A stretch of DNA of 64,000 nt from the NCBI GenBank assembly GCA_022821965.1, contig JAJECN010000046.1, forward strand, positions 1 to 64,000, given 5' to 3'. Source of the stretch: Candidatus Poribacteria bacterium (GTDB lineage Bacteria > Poribacteria > WGA-4E > WGA-3G). Both the position numbers and the translations under genes were made by a program. Below are positions 43,437-52,314 of the stretch, piece by piece. The notes below the pieces were generated by a model. It was not told where the DNA came from. It worked only from the letters and a program-made list of their open reading frames with translations, and did not search any database. Positions within the stretch are counted from its first letter, which is position 1, and the number at the start of each line of letters is the position of its first letter.

Positions 43437-44384
43437 TTGAAACACACATTCCATCTAATTCTACTCATCATGATGCTTTTCCCGACTGCTGCTTTCGCTA
43501 CGTTTAACGATATTGGTGTTGGAGCGAGACCGCTCGGTTTAGGGGGTGCATTCGTCGCGCTCGCCGATGATAGCAATGCAGCGAATTACAACGCCGCAGG
43601 GTTAGGTTATATTGATAAAATCCATCTCGGTGGAACACACGCGCAACGCTTTAATGGACTCATTACTTATAACGCGGTCAGTGGCATTATCCCTTTCGGG
43701 CGAGCAGGTTCGATCGGAGCAAGTCTTGGTGTTTTGGGAGAAGATTCCGAAATCTATCGTGAACAGACGGTGCGTATCTCTTACGGAAATGCACTTTTCA
43801 AACAATTCGCAATCGGTGCAAATCTGAAACTTTTCGGCATCTCCTTTGATGCAGCAAACGAATTTGTTGCCGAGAACCAATATTTTGCCCAGACCTCCAG
43901 CTCAGCCGTTTCGTTAGACGTAGGTGTTATTGCAAAGCCGTTTCAAAGTCTGAGTCTCGGTGCATCGGTAGAGAATTTACTTCCCGCAGATATGAGCATC
44001 TCTGACACTCAAACGGACCCGGTACCGTTGAACATCCGGGCAGGCTTGGCATACAGACTCGAATCTATTGCGGAAATGAGCGCGCAGGGTGCAGCAGTTA
44101 GCAACTTGTTGAAAGGCAGTTTAGTTACCCTTGAGGTTGCATCACGCAATAGTGAAATCCATATCCGTACAGGCGCAGAAGTCTGGTTAAATAAATCCAT
44201 CGCCGTCCGTGGCGGTTATGGCGTGAAAAATGGCAACAGTTCTGCTACAACTCTCAACTTTGGCGGAAGTGTCAAACTCCCCATTAGTAGTACCAAACTC
44301 CAACTTGACTACGGATTTCAACTACTGAGCGGAAACCTTCAAGACAATACAACACAGCGGTTCTCCCTCAATCTGCTATTCTAA
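43437..44384 (+). CDS. PorV/UPF0164-like outer-membrane beta-barrel protein
   Basis: A 315-residue protein with a signal peptide ending near FPTAAFA. The mature N-terminus FNDIGVGARPLGLGGAFVAL followed by ALADDSNAANYNAAGLG is the hallmark of the PorV/PorQ/UPF0164 (FadL-like) group; PorV shuttles cargo in the type IX secretion system. Amphipathic strands run to the end, with the last residues RFSLNLLF ending in Phe as in outer-membrane barrels. Start is TTG 43437 with GAAGGAATAA ahead. It is followed after 16 bases by a protein with a FlgD-like sorting tail, a likely cargo. Confidence 0.82.
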   Translation: MKHTFHLILLIMMLFPTAAFATFNDIGVGARPLGLGGAFVALADDSNAANYNAAGLGYIDKIHLGGTHAQRFNGLITYNAVSGIIPFGRAGSIGASLGVLGEDSEIYREQTVRISYGNALFKQFAIGANLKLFGISFDAANEFVAENQYFAQTSSSAVSLDVGVIAKPFQSLSLGASVENLLPADMSISDTQTDPVPLNIRAGLAYRLESIAEMSAQGAAVSNLLKGSLVTLEVASRNSEIHIRTGAEVWLNKSIAVRGGYGVKNGNSSATTLNFGGSVKLPISSTKLQLDYGFQLLSGNLQDNTTQRFSLNLLF

Positions 44385-44400
44385 GGAAAGGTCTCGCCCA

Positions 44401-45780
44401 ATGAAAAACATAGTCATCGCTTTGATAATTATTGGTAGTTTGCTCATCGCCAACAACAACTACGGCGCGGTTACCTCTGTCGGGGAGATCAACGTCGTAG
44501 GTCAAACGAGAGGCGTTGTTCCTGCCAACTCAACGGTGCCACTGATTGTGACACTTTCAATTGATCGGTCGTTGGCAGAACCGGGAGAAGAAATTAAAAC
44601 AATTGAGATCGCAATGCCGTTGGGATTCCTGACCCAATCATCTTACTTCAAAGGCATCTTGCGGGACCGAAATGAAATCCCAGCAAGACCCGTCGTCTCC
44701 GGGGGAAATGTCCTGCGCGTTGAACTGGCAGATGCCATCGTCGACTTCCAGAATTCAATCTATGAAATCATCTTTGAGTGCCGCACACCGAACACGATTA
44801 CCTTAAAAGCAGTGTTCAGAGCACGCTTACGCAATCGTGACGATGCACCTATTGGTGAATTTATCCGAGAAGGGCAGGCGGATAGTAAACTCAACAACGA
44901 TGATTTCAACTTGGAAGTAATTCAGAATGTCCCTCCCGATCCAGTTATAGGTTTTGCTGCTGAAGCCGATGGAACCGGAGAGAACGATGTGACCCTCCGT
45001 TGGCAAAAATCGGGAGACCCGGATGTCAACGGCTATCTCATCTACAGAAATAACGAAAATACTGTTACTGAGGACGATACCATTAATGTCGAAAACCGCT
45101 CCTCAACCACATTTCGTGATGTAAACGTTCCGCCGGGAAGCTACACTTATCAGATTGTCGCTTACAAGACGATTTTCTTGCAATCGGAACGCTCATCCAA
45201 ACAAACAGTGGTGGTATCACCAGACACCGCTGCACCAGAGCCTCCGACAATGCTCAGCATCACCCCTTCAAGTGATGGTATCGAAATTTTCTGGAAGCCA
45301 AGCAGCAGTCGTGATGTAACAACGTACCGAATTACTGAGGGATCTACCATACTTGCAGAAATCAATGAGTCAAAAACAGAATACAAATTTATAGACGACC
45401 GCCCACTCCCTACAGGCAGTTTTATTTATGCTGTCATCGCTATTGACGAGGCAAATAACGAATCCATTCCGTTAGAAAAAAGGCTTCGTATTCTTGATGA
45501 ACCCTATCCAAACCCGTTCACACCGCTCTCTCCAGACGAGGATTTCAATCAAGTTGTCTTCCCCGCTCGCGCGCTTGAAGAAGCTTCGGGTGAATTCACA
45601 GTCCTCATCTTTGACATCGATGGCATGCTTGTCAGGAGCTTAACCGCATCACCCGGTGAAACGGAATTGATTTGGGATGGACGCAACGAAGCTGGCGAAA
45701 TTGTGGAAAGCGGTGTTTATGTTTATCAACTTCAAGTCGGGGAGAGTTTTAAGACAGGTACTCTAATCGCCGCTAAGTAG
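44401..45780 (+). CDS. Secreted fibronectin-type III protein with FlgD-like C-terminal tail
   Basis: A 459-residue protein. A signal peptide (about 1-22) is followed by a beta-rich domain at residues about 28-175 resembling cohesin-like or pilin-type adhesive folds. Two fibronectin type III domains follow (VTLRWQKSGDPDVNGYLIYR; IEIFWKPSSSRDVTTYRI). The C-terminal tail has DEPYPNPFTPLSPDE and a FlgD-like Ig domain (IWDGRNEAGEIVESGVYVYQ). The tail architecture matches the FG-GAP protein (10372-13149) and glycosidase-like protein (33863-36361). It follows the PorV-like gene by 16 bases. Surface-exposed or secreted. Confidence 0.82.
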   Translation: MKNIVIALIIIGSLLIANNNYGAVTSVGEINVVGQTRGVVPANSTVPLIVTLSIDRSLAEPGEEIKTIEIAMPLGFLTQSSYFKGILRDRNEIPARPVVSGGNVLRVELADAIVDFQNSIYEIIFECRTPNTITLKAVFRARLRNRDDAPIGEFIREGQADSKLNNDDFNLEVIQNVPPDPVIGFAAEADGTGENDVTLRWQKSGDPDVNGYLIYRNNENTVTEDDTINVENRSSTTFRDVNVPPGSYTYQIVAYKTIFLQSERSSKQTVVVSPDTAAPEPPTMLSITPSSDGIEIFWKPSSSRDVTTYRITEGSTILAEINESKTEYKFIDDRPLPTGSFIYAVIAIDEANNESIPLEKRLRILDEPYPNPFTPLSPDEDFNQVVFPARALEEASGEFTVLIFDIDGMLVRSLTASPGETELIWDGRNEAGEIVESGVYVYQLQVGESFKTGTLIAAK

Positions 45781-45879
45781 TAAATTGACTTTATAGCGGG
45801 ATGGAACAACTAAATTTTTTCTGGACGCGAACGCTGCTGTTGTGAAAGCAGTCGCACCTTGGACGATCAAAAAAACTAT

Positions 45880-45909
45880 TTGACTTAATTTTCTATTCAA
45901 GGTTATATT
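45880..45909 (+). promoter_or_regulatory. Sigma-70-type promoter of the Ycf48-like gene
   Basis: TTGACT (45880-45885), 18 bases, TATATT (45904-45909). Downstream, two near-copies of AATAGCAA-N2-CTTGGTYCGC lie in the leader at 45919 and 45960. Confidence 0.55.
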
Positions 45910-46045
45910 ATAAGTTTAATAGCAAGCACTTGGTTCGCTAAGCCATATCAAACTATATAATAGCAAACTCTTGGTCCGCAAACTGACCTAAAAAAGAGCT
46001 CGCTCTCGACAGAACATCTTTATGAAAAAAGGAGATACAACAACA

Positions 46046-47065
46046 ATGAACAAACTTGTGTCACGCCCACGATTGGGGACAATACTACTTGCGATCGTCG
46101 GCATCTTGGCAATCGTTTTACCGGCGGCAGGAAATTGGAGCATTTTACAGGAACGCGATCCAGAGGTTAGGGACTACATGTCTATTGCTTTCACAAGCAA
46201 GAACATCGGCTGGGTAGTCGGTGCTGCATCGTTTGAAGATTTTGAAAATCCTGGCTTTATCGGTTATACCATGGATGGCGGAAAGACGTGGCAAAAATCG
46301 GAAATCAAAATCGGCTATGATTTAGCCGAAGTCTACTTCTTGGATGCTGAACACGGGTGGGCGGTCGGTGCAAACGGCACAATCGCCACCACTGCTAACG
46401 GTAGAGACTGGGAGTTACAAACAAGCAAAGTCGGCAACGGACTCAAGGGCATCTACTTTGTTAACAAAGACATCGGGTACGCCGTTGGAGAGAGTGACAC
46501 CATTCTTTCTACAAAAAATGGTGGAGATTCATGGAAGGTCCTCCAAGGCGGGCAACTCGGTGCCGTTGGTGATGACGATGCGAATATGTACAGCGCAATT
46601 CAGTTTCTTGACGAAGAAACCGGATGGATTGCCGGTGTCCGCGTTAGCCCCACGACAAAAAGCCAATTTGCCTTAATTCAGAAAACGACGGATGGCGGAC
46701 AGAACTGGGTCACACAAGCAACTGGTAAAGAGGATATTCTTGAAGACATCTTTTTCCTTGATGCATCAATGGGATGGGCAGTCGGTGAAAACGGCGTAAT
46801 TCTTCACACCAATGATGGCGGCGAAACATGGAAAGAGCAAGCCAGTGGCACACAAGAAACACTACGCAGCGTCGGATTCGCAGATGAGAAGAACGGATGG
46901 GCAGTCGGTGGTGACTTTGGTGTTGGTGCCATTCTACACACCAGCGATGGTGGTAAAACTTGGGAACTCAAAGATTCCAAGGAAAAAATAGTCAAAGTTT
47001 TTGTGCTTGATGGACAAAATGTGTGGGTAGCGAGTTCCACTGGTGCTATCATGCAGGCACAATAG
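46046..47065 (+). CDS. Exported Ycf48/BNR-type beta-propeller protein
   Basis: A 339-residue protein with an N-terminal signal (LGTILLAIVGILAIVLPAAG). Repeats of the form GWAVGxNGxIxxTxDGGxxW (at least six, such as GWAVGANGTIATTANGRDW and GWAVGENGVILHTNDGGETW) form a Ycf48/HCF136-like seven-bladed propeller. In plants and cyanobacteria the family assists photosystem II assembly; here it is more likely an envelope scaffold or assembly factor. I start it at ATG 46046 because AAAAAAGGAG lies at 46024-46033; the longer ATG 46022 overlaps that site. A terminator follows. Confidence 0.85.
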   Translation: MNKLVSRPRLGTILLAIVGILAIVLPAAGNWSILQERDPEVRDYMSIAFTSKNIGWVVGAASFEDFENPGFIGYTMDGGKTWQKSEIKIGYDLAEVYFLDAEHGWAVGANGTIATTANGRDWELQTSKVGNGLKGIYFVNKDIGYAVGESDTILSTKNGGDSWKVLQGGQLGAVGDDDANMYSAIQFLDEETGWIAGVRVSPTTKSQFALIQKTTDGGQNWVTQATGKEDILEDIFFLDASMGWAVGENGVILHTNDGGETWKEQASGTQETLRSVGFADEKNGWAVGGDFGVGAILHTSDGGKTWELKDSKEKIVKVFVLDGQNVWVASSTGAIMQAQ

Positions 47066-47078
47066 AACGAACAGACAA

Positions 47079-47118
47079 GGGAGTAGTAATTTCCAATACC
47101 ACTACTCCCTGGGTTTAT
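47079..47118 (+). terminator. Hairpin terminator after the Ycf48-like gene
   Basis: GGGAGTAGT (47079-47087) pairs perfectly with ACTACTCCC (47101-47109). A T-rich tail (GGGTTTATATTTT) follows, 14 bases downstream of the stop. Confidence 0.65.
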
Positions 47119-47214
47119 ATTTTCATTAATACTGAGTTGTAGGTTAAAGCAGAACCCCACGCCGTAACCATGCAACATTTTATGAAATGATTTTGTTGAA
47201 GCGGAGGTATAATT

Positions 47215-48387
47215 TTGGAAGTATCCACATTCGCGACGCGGATGAACCGATTGGGAACAGAATCCGCCTTTGAGGTGCTCGCCAAAGCAAAACAACTGGA
47301 AGCACAAGGCAAAGACATCATCCATCTGGAAATAGGACAGCCGGATTTCCCAACACCGATGAACATCATTGAGGCGGCATATAAAGCAATGAAGGACGGA
47401 CACACTGGCTACTGTCCATCCGCTGGCGTGCCGGAATTCCGCGAGGTCGTCGCGCAACACATAACAGAAACACGCGGTGTTACCATCCATCCAGATGAAG
47501 TCACGGTGACTCCCGGAGCGAAACCGATTATCTTTTTCACGATCTTGGCACTCATTGATGATGGCGACGAAGTCATTTATCCCGAACCCGGTTTCCCAGT
47601 CTACGAATCCGTTATCGACTTCATCGGCGGAAAAGCAGTGCCGCTGCACCTTCGCGAGGAAGTGGATTTCCGGTTCCGTCTTGAAGACCTTGAGGAAGCA
47701 ATCTCTGACCGAACGAAACTCCTAATTCTCAACTCACCCCAGAACCCCACAGGCGGCACGCTAACCATTGAAGACCTTGAAGCAATAGCAGAACTCGCAC
47801 AGAAACACAATTTTTATGTGTTGACAGACGAAGTCTATTCACGTATTCTCTATGAAGGTCAACACCACAGCGTCCTCAGCCTACCTGGTATGAAGGAACG
47901 AACAATTCTGATTGAAGGGCATTCCAAAACCTACGCAATGACCGGATGGCGGTTGGGCTACGGGATCGCTCCCCAAGCAATCGCGGACAAGATTACACAG
48001 TTAACTATTAACTCCAATTCCTGTACCGCAACTTTTACACAACTCGCTGGGATAGAAGCATTAACAGGACAGCAAGTCTCTGTTACAGAAATGGTTTCGG
48101 AATTCCAGAAACGACGTGATGCAATTGTGGATGGACTGAACGCTATTGAGGGCATCAGTTGTATCAAACCGCTCGGTGCTTTCTATGTGTTCCCGAACGT
48201 TACACAACTGCCGCTTTCGTGTGAACCCCTCGCTGACTATCTGATGGAGGAGGCAGATGTCGCCCTACTGCCCGGGACTTCTTTCGGCAAATACGGCGAT
48301 GGTTATCTCCGTCTCTCATACGCCAATTCGTTAGAAAACATCCAAGAGGCATTAAGTAGAATGGAAACTGCAATCTCAAAATTGTAG
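47215..48387 (+). CDS. Class I/II PLP-dependent aminotransferase (AspC type)
   Basis: A 390-residue cytoplasmic aminotransferase. Landmarks are HLEIGQPDFPTP at the N-terminus, TVTPGAKPIIFF, ILNSPQNPTGGT with the carboxylate-binding Asn, LTDEVYSRILYEG, and HSKTYAMTGWRLGYG with the PLP lysine K238. The C-terminal Arg is in YLRLSYANS. It probably uses aspartate or aromatic amino acids as donors. Start is TTG 47215 behind GCGGAGGTATAAT. It precedes thrB and the pseudo-ATPase gene on the same strand. Confidence 0.92.
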   Translation: MEVSTFATRMNRLGTESAFEVLAKAKQLEAQGKDIIHLEIGQPDFPTPMNIIEAAYKAMKDGHTGYCPSAGVPEFREVVAQHITETRGVTIHPDEVTVTPGAKPIIFFTILALIDDGDEVIYPEPGFPVYESVIDFIGGKAVPLHLREEVDFRFRLEDLEEAISDRTKLLILNSPQNPTGGTLTIEDLEAIAELAQKHNFYVLTDEVYSRILYEGQHHSVLSLPGMKERTILIEGHSKTYAMTGWRLGYGIAPQAIADKITQLTINSNSCTATFTQLAGIEALTGQQVSVTEMVSEFQKRRDAIVDGLNAIEGISCIKPLGAFYVFPNVTQLPLSCEPLADYLMEEADVALLPGTSFGKYGDGYLRLSYANSLENIQEALSRMETAISKL

Positions 48388-48487
48388 TCCCTTTAATAGC
48401 ACGTCTTTCGACTGTAAACAGCACCCCAAAAAGTAACGAGTGGATATAAACTTTCAAGTCGCAACCGATTCTATAGGAATCTTTTGT

Positions 48488-49417
48488 ATGCTTCCTACTT
48501 TTAACCAAAAAGCTACCGCACGGATCCCCGCAAGCACAACGAACCTAGGACCTGGGTTCGACGTGTTAGGGCTTGCCCTTCAACTCTATAGCACAGTTAC
48601 GCTCGAACGCTCCGAAACCAATACTGAAGTTGTTGTGAGTGGCGTAGATGCGGATAAAATACCGAATACGCCAGAGCATATAGCGTTCCAAGCGGTAGAA
48701 CTTGTTTTTAATCGAAGTGGGACGGAACATCCAAAAGGCTTCAAATTGCAGATAGAAAATGGAATACCCGCCATCCGCGGACTCGGTGGTAGTGGAACAG
48801 CGATCCTCGGTGGATTGCTAACTGCAAACGCACTCTGCGACACCCCATTCTCTGACACAGAACTCCTCAATTTTGCGACCGAACTCGAAGGGCACCCAGA
48901 CAACGTCGCTGCCTCATTGTACGGTGGACTCGTCGTCTCAGCACAAGAGAACGATCGAGTACATACCGTTCGGTTAGAATGTCCACCCATCCTTTCGATT
49001 GTGCTGGCAATTCCCGATTTCCCACTGTCAACAGAACAGGCGCGCGGTGTGCTACCGACATCGGTAGGTTTCGCTGATGCAATCTACAACACAAGCCGAA
49101 GTACGCTGCTAATTGCCAGCATCGCCACGAAGCAATTTGAGATGTTACGCGTTGCGATGAAAGACAGGCTGCATCAACCTTACCGGACCTCGTTGATTCC
49201 AGGATTTGATGATGTCGCAGAAGCTGCGACCGCTGCCGGTGCGCTTAGCGTCGCATTGAGCGGCGCGGGCCCGACCGTTGCAGCCTATTGTTTAGAACAT
49301 ACAGAACAGATCGCTGAAAAAATGAAGACTGCCTTCAAAAAGCATCAAATCGCATCCGATATTAAAATTTTAAAGCCGGATGCTTGCGGCGCGAGTGTAC
49401 ACGTTGAGGACAATTGA
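48488..49417 (+). CDS. thrB: Homoserine kinase
   Basis: A 309-residue GHMP kinase, phosphorylating L-homoserine in threonine synthesis. The N-terminal RIPASTTNLGPGFDVLGLAL, the ATP-binding GIPAIRGLGGSGTAILGG (family: P-x-x-x-G-L-G-S-S-x-A) and LSGAGPTVAA near the C-terminus are all GHMP signatures. I place the start at ATG 48488, where AGGAATC lies at a sound distance and the family N-terminus begins; GTG 48440 is also in frame. It lies 100 bases after the aminotransferase and 33 bases before the pseudo-ATPase gene. Confidence 0.93.
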   Translation: MLPTFNQKATARIPASTTNLGPGFDVLGLALQLYSTVTLERSETNTEVVVSGVDADKIPNTPEHIAFQAVELVFNRSGTEHPKGFKLQIENGIPAIRGLGGSGTAILGGLLTANALCDTPFSDTELLNFATELEGHPDNVAASLYGGLVVSAQENDRVHTVRLECPPILSIVLAIPDFPLSTEQARGVLPTSVGFADAIYNTSRSTLLIASIATKQFEMLRVAMKDRLHQPYRTSLIPGFDDVAEAATAAGALSVALSGAGPTVAAYCLEHTEQIAEKMKTAFKKHQIASDIKILKPDACGASVHVEDN

Positions 49418-49450
49418 ATAGTCTATTACACCGGTTATTTTAAATAAAAG

Positions 49451-52312
49451 ATGTCAAATTTTCATGCAGAGAACCTTGCATCAATACTGAATAAATTCGA
49501 CTGCAAAATGGATCAGGGGTTGAGTGCCGAAGCCATTGAGAAAGCGAGAGCACAGTATGGCAAGAATGAATTCGGTACGGAGGAAAGGGCTTTTTCCCTT
49601 CAGGCGTTGCTGAAACCACTGCTCACGTGGCGTATTCTCGTTTTGGCACTTACGACAGCCATCCTCATCTTCTCATTCATCACAGATGCAAGTCAGGTTT
49701 CCCTTTACACAGTAGGTATTGTCGGCGCAGCTTTGATCATCCACATCGCATGGGCATGGATAAAAGAATATCGAATCCGCAGCCGAGACATTTATGCGAA
49801 CAAACTCACAGCCCATAAGATCAAGGTTATGCGACAAGGGAAATTTGACACATGTACGCCAAAGGATATAGTTCCTGGTGATTTACTCTCCTTCAGTGCG
49901 GGTGACTACATACCCGCCGATGCCAGAATTATTGAATCCGAAGGGCTGATGATTGACGAATCCGTGCTCTTTGGAACTGAAGGACCTGTGCAAAAAGTAA
50001 GCATAGATATTCCAGATAGTTCTATTCCTCCACAAAAGCAAAAAAACATGGCGTTCGGGGGCACATACGTCACAGCGGGCCACGGTTTTGCAATTGTTGT
50101 GCAGACGGGAAAACAACTGGAAATATGGAAGCAGCGTCGAGATACACCGCCAACGCCTATCACGAACACCCGTGCCGAAAACGAGACGAGTGACTTGCAC
50201 ACCGTTATAAAGATTGTAGGTATAACTGGGGCATGCGTAACCCTTGCAATCACATGGTGGTTTGAATATCAGAATCAGGCGACCGATTGGCAATCTCTAT
50301 TCTATCTCGGCATGTTATTTATTATCGCATCTACGCCACAAAATCCGAGTGGACTCCTTCAATTTTTCTTTTCTAAGCACTCCCAAAAATTGCTGAAAAA
50401 AGGGATTATAATACGAAATTCACGCAGCCTCGAAAAATTGAGTCGCATCACCACACTTCTCGCGAATGAAGATGGACTCTCTACCACACGCGATCTGACA
50501 ATTTCAAGCCTTTTCGTTGATGAACAATTGGTCGACGGTAAAACATGGCAGACGTGGTTGGACTCTCTGAAAGACCTCACCCCCGCAAAACGGCAAGAAG
50601 CGGTTGCAGTAATGTCGCCGAGCGGGAAAATTCCACAAGGTGCCCCACATTTAGTGTTCACAGCTGGACTCGGTGTCTCAGATGGGCAAGATACGAATGA
50701 TGCGCTATCCGCTAATGGGCGGATTGCCTCAACAACCTCAGCCGACGATGTGGTGCTGCCCCCTCAGGCTACCATCCAAGAGAACATGAGAAAACTCGGG
50801 TACCAATCCGACAGTGTGAGTGCCAAGTTACCCTTGGTGAACACATATCCTTCCACACATAACTATCGGTATCAAATGCAAGTGTTCGAGTCAGCACCAG
50901 AAAACTATCTCAACATAATCTTTGGAGATGCCCGAACTGTGCTTGACACTTGTGGCTATGTGCTTATTAATGGCGAAACCACACCGTTAGTAGACGACAA
51001 ATACGAAATGTATCATGACATCATAGACTATCTACTAAGCACCAAATCCCAAGTCTATGGTGTAGCCTTTCACTCTTCTGATGTCATTCTGAAACCACAG
51101 GAGATGGAAGACAATCCAATTTTTTTAGGGTTCATCAGCTTTTCCGTCAGCAATGACGAACACACAAAGGCAATCCTGAAATCCAGCCTTGATACTGGAC
51201 TTAAAATTGTTCTCGTTACTGAGAACAAAGAGCAAGAAACAGTCGACCTTGCGAAAGACCTTGGGTTAATCCACAATCGAAAAGCAGTAGTATCAAGGGA
51301 AGAGCTTGAGAAAGTACCACGTGAACAATTCGACAACGAAACGGCAAAATGGCTCGCCTATTCGGAACCAACTTGGGAACAGCGTCGAAATATCGTTCTT
51401 AGTTTAAAACGCCAAGGGCACGCCGTCGGGTTTTTGGGTCAAAACAGCGAAGACCTTCGGGCAATGACTGTTGCTGACATAACCCTTGCAAATAGAACCG
51501 ATGCGTTGCACGTCGTTCAAGCCGCTGCTGATGGATTGATTAATAAGTTTGAAGCCGTGAGAGACGCGCTGCTTTACACGCGCGAGGCATATCATAACGC
51601 CGCTGGCTTTTTACGATGGAACTTCTCATGTACGCTCTCTTTGCTTCTCACGCTCACCTTCGGCACCGTGCTACACTACCTCTATAAAATGCCTATGCCG
51701 TTGACGTTAACGCAGATAATTTGGATCCAACTTCTCTCGACTTTACTACCATCGTTCGCTATAGGTACGGAAAAGATATTCGCTGACGAAAAACACCACC
51801 GTCCGACGCTATTTTCAGGGTCACGCTTCCTTTCAAGGACAACCAATATAGACATCATTTGCCGGGCAGTGACTATGAGTTTAATGACAATCATTCCGTT
51901 CTTATTTATACTGTGGCGTTCGCCTGCTCTGTCCGATACACTCGGTGTTTCAACACTCATGCAAGATGTACTTTCCACTGGAAATACTGAGAATCCAAAT
52001 ACGTCAGTGATAGCGATTGCACGAACGGCGGCGTGTACGACGCTCATCTTCACGCAGTTAACGACATGCTGGCAAGCCTTGCGGTATCCATGGGAATCGC
52101 TCGCCCAAAGAATTTTAGCGAACCCTGGACTCATCATTATCTCCTTCCTCGTCATAGTGTTTCACTTGACAGCAATTTATGTTGAACCTGTCGCGCAATT
52201 CTTAGGAATGGGATACCTCAAATGGGAATGGCAGTGGACGCTTCTGTTTAGTCTCGCAGTACTCCTGTTACCCCTGAACCTGGCAATAAATACGCGCCCA
52301 GACAACGACTAA
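49451..52312 (+). CDS. P-type-ATPase-like membrane protein lacking the catalytic motifs (pseudoenzyme)
   Basis: A 953-residue protein with the whole plan of a P2-type cation ATPase: N-terminal cation-ATPase region (LSAEAIEKARAQYGKNEF), M1-M2, an A-domain with VPGDLLSFSAGDYIPADARI, M3-M4, a large cytoplasmic loop, and six C-terminal helices ending in the LTQIIWIQLLSTLLPSFA region (typical LLWINLVTDGLPALA). Every functional motif is altered: TGES is FGTE (174-177), the DKTGTLT aspartate is Asn339 in NEDGLST, TGDN is TEN (590-592), GDGxND is GQNSED (663-668), PEGLP in M4 is absent, and the ion-binding N and D of M6 are Q and T. It cannot work as a pump by the known mechanism; a sensor or regulatory role is possible. 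It sits 33 bases after thrB. Confidence 0.85.
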   Translation: MSNFHAENLASILNKFDCKMDQGLSAEAIEKARAQYGKNEFGTEERAFSLQALLKPLLTWRILVLALTTAILIFSFITDASQVSLYTVGIVGAALIIHIAWAWIKEYRIRSRDIYANKLTAHKIKVMRQGKFDTCTPKDIVPGDLLSFSAGDYIPADARIIESEGLMIDESVLFGTEGPVQKVSIDIPDSSIPPQKQKNMAFGGTYVTAGHGFAIVVQTGKQLEIWKQRRDTPPTPITNTRAENETSDLHTVIKIVGITGACVTLAITWWFEYQNQATDWQSLFYLGMLFIIASTPQNPSGLLQFFFSKHSQKLLKKGIIIRNSRSLEKLSRITTLLANEDGLSTTRDLTISSLFVDEQLVDGKTWQTWLDSLKDLTPAKRQEAVAVMSPSGKIPQGAPHLVFTAGLGVSDGQDTNDALSANGRIASTTSADDVVLPPQATIQENMRKLGYQSDSVSAKLPLVNTYPSTHNYRYQMQVFESAPENYLNIIFGDARTVLDTCGYVLINGETTPLVDDKYEMYHDIIDYLLSTKSQVYGVAFHSSDVILKPQEMEDNPIFLGFISFSVSNDEHTKAILKSSLDTGLKIVLVTENKEQETVDLAKDLGLIHNRKAVVSREELEKVPREQFDNETAKWLAYSEPTWEQRRNIVLSLKRQGHAVGFLGQNSEDLRAMTVADITLANRTDALHVVQAAADGLINKFEAVRDALLYTREAYHNAAGFLRWNFSCTLSLLLTLTFGTVLHYLYKMPMPLTLTQIIWIQLLSTLLPSFAIGTEKIFADEKHHRPTLFSGSRFLSRTTNIDIICRAVTMSLMTIIPFLFILWRSPALSDTLGVSTLMQDVLSTGNTENPNTSVIAIARTAACTTLIFTQLTTCWQALRYPWESLAQRILANPGLIIISFLVIVFHLTAIYVEPVAQFLGMGYLKWEWQWTLLFSLAVLLLPLNLAINTRPDND

Positions 52313-52314
52313 CA

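Noticed and set aside
45919-45975. Two AATAGCAA...TTGGTYCGC copies as a possible operator or tRNA-like element
   Set aside because: Two short imperfect copies in a leader are not enough to support a regulatory call.
49451-52312. Pseudo-ATPase as a simple decaying pseudogene
   Set aside because: The frame is intact over 953 codons with sensible membrane segments, and the changes lie in the motifs instead of being scattered stops or frameshifts.
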